Shown here one piece after another: positions 5,649 to 6,782 of a stretch of 6,782 bases of DNA. Both the position numbers and the translations under genes were made by a program. The stretch spans positions 1-6,782 of the forward strand of contig CAMKAA010000050.1 in assembly GCA_946410365.1 (NCBI GenBank), in the 5' to 3' direction. The DNA is from an uncultured Lachnospiraceae bacterium. Its GTDB lineage: Bacteria > Bacillota_A > Clostridia > Lachnospirales > Lachnospiraceae. Within the stretch, counting starts at the first letter, position 1; each line of letters begins with the position of its first letter. The notes under the pieces were generated by a model. That model was not told the DNA's origin. It worked only from the letters and a program-made list of their open reading frames with translations, and did no database searches.

Positions 5649-6782
5649 TCACTCGGTCCGCAGCGCGATGACCGGATCTTTCTTGGACGCCGACCTGGAC
5701 GGGATCAGTCCGCCAATCATAGTCAGTACCGTGGCGATGATGACCAGGGCGACCGCAGCCTGAGGCTCCAGGACAGCCGTGATGTCATCGATCTCGGTGA
5801 CCTTGTGGATTATATCGTTGATCGGGAACAACAGCAGCCTCGTGACGATAACGCCGATAATGCCTGAGAGCAGACCGATGATGCAGGTCTCCGCGTTGAA
5901 GATGGAGGAGATGTTCCTCTTGGAGGCGCCGATGGCGCGCAGGATACCGATCTCCTTGGTTCTCTCAAGGACTGAGATATAGGTGATGATGCCGATCATG
6001 ATCGAGGAGACGACCAGTGAGATCGATACGAAGGCGATGAGCACGTAAGTAACTGCGTTGACGATCGTCTCGACAGAGCCCATCAGTATTCCTGTGATGT
6101 CCGTGTACTGCAGCTTCTTGGCTTCTTCCGCGTTTTCATTGTAGCGCGTGAGGAAGTCGGTGAAGTGGTTCTTGGACTCAAAGTCGTCAAAATAGAAAGA
6201 GATGCTGGTCGGATCATCTTCCCGCTGGTATCCCAGATTGAGAAGATTACCTTTATAGGACCGCTCTTTTCCGCTGACCATTGTTTCCATTAGTCTGGAG
6301 ATCTCATCCTCGTCCTTGTTGAACTTGAAAGCCTCCGCGAACTTGTCCGTATCAAAGGTCATGAAATCCCCGTCTCCACTGAACATATTGGAGAGGGGAG
6401 CCAAAGCCTCCGCCAGGGCCTCACCGGTGCCTTTGGCGACGAGCAGGGCCATGTATTCTTTGGCAAGGTTGTAGCCCTCCTCAAAGAGAGCGGAGCTGTT
6501 GTCTTTCATTGCCTGCCCGATCGCCTCATCTGTGGAGGGGAGATCACTGACAGGAACCATATTGTTCTCATTCGGAGTAAGGCTTCCATAGTAGTTGTCA
6601 AAGGATTCCTCGATGATCCGGGTGGTGAGAGCGGGATCAAGTTTGATCTGTTCGATGGAACCCAGCATCTGGGCGACCTTATCCTCGGAGATGGCGTTTT
6701 CCTTGTAGATCTCAAGATAATCTAAGGTGATGTACTTCTTTTCGGTAGTCTCTCCGCCGTCTTCGTACTGCTTTTTGATCTG
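5649..6782 (-). CDS. FtsX/MacB-type ABC transporter permease (5'-partial)
   Basis: The frame is open from the right edge to a TGA at 5651-5649, giving 377 C-terminal residues of a cytoplasmic-membrane permease. ATG 6668 is an internal methionine; the preceding 38 codons are open and similar in character. Fragment residues 1 to about 230 are hydrophilic and look like a large extracytoplasmic loop. Three membrane segments follow at about 243-268, 298-320 and 338-361. Between the first two lies the FtsX-family cytoplasmic signature YISVLERTKEIGILRAIGAS, and the C-terminus has the typical PSRSASKKDPVIALRTE ending. The partner ATPase is outside the window; in gut clostridia such permeases are often fused to an N-terminal ABC ATPase or sit beside one, which cannot be decided here. 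Substrate is unknown; the family handles peptides, antimicrobials, lipoproteins or signal relay. It is convergent to the helicase pair and shares its terminator. Confidence 0.93.
   Translation of the reverse strand, partial: QIKKQYEDGGETTEKKYITLDYLEIYKENAISEDKVAQMLGSIEQIKLDPALTTRIIEESFDNYYGSLTPNENNMVPVSDLPSTDEAIGQAMKDNSSALFEEGYNLAKEYMALLVAKGTGEALAEALAPLSNMFSGDGDFMTFDTDKFAEAFKFNKDEDEISRLMETMVSGKERSYKGNLLNLGYQREDDPTSISFYFDDFESKNHFTDFLTRYNENAEEAKKLQYTDITGILMGSVETIVNAVTYVLIAFVSISLVVSSIMIGIITYISVLERTKEIGILRAIGASKRNISSIFNAETCIIGLLSGIIGVIVTRLLLFPINDIIHKVTEIDDITAVLEPQAAVALVIIATVLTMIGGLIPSRSASKKDPVIALRTE

Overview
The window looks like chromosomal DNA of a medium-GC Firmicute, most likely a Lachnospiraceae-type clostridium. 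The reasons are a unimodular (type I) QueF of Bacillus/Clostridium length, purine-rich Shine-Dalgarno sites, hairpin-plus-U-run terminators, and a large-loop FtsX-type ABC permease of the kind common in gut clostridia. This is an inference from style and family; there is no rRNA or other marker gene here.

Layout: (1) 2-1061, plus strand: the 3' part of queC followed by complete queF, two enzymes of the preQ0/preQ1 (queuosine precursor) pathway, closed by a strong intrinsic terminator at 1091-1131. (2) 1062-1432: a 371-nt intergenic region with no convincing gene. It holds the queF terminator, two almost identical 33-nt palindromic elements set 86 nt apart, a small third hairpin and a weak candidate promoter. 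(3) 1433-5562, plus strand: two large genes overlapping by 1 nt (TAATG). The first is a UvrD/PcrA-like superfamily 1 helicase without the usual PcrA C-terminal tail. The second is a SNF2-family superfamily 2 ATPase with a helix-hairpin-helix DNA-binding motif in a long N-terminal region I do not otherwise recognise. (4) 5576-5606: a symmetric, probably bidirectional terminator between convergent genes. (5) 5649-6782, minus strand: the C-terminal 377 codons of an FtsX/MacB-type ABC transporter permease that runs off the right edge.

How the genes may work together: queC makes preQ0 and queF reduces it to preQ1, which is destined for tRNA wobble-position modification. The two helicase-type ATPases are apparently translationally coupled and so likely made together. 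The sequence supports a joint nucleic-acid transaction (repair, recombination, replication-conflict removal or defence) but does not say which. The permease is transcribed toward them and appears unrelated. The items most worth a second look are the SF1+SNF2 pair and the twin palindromes just upstream of it.
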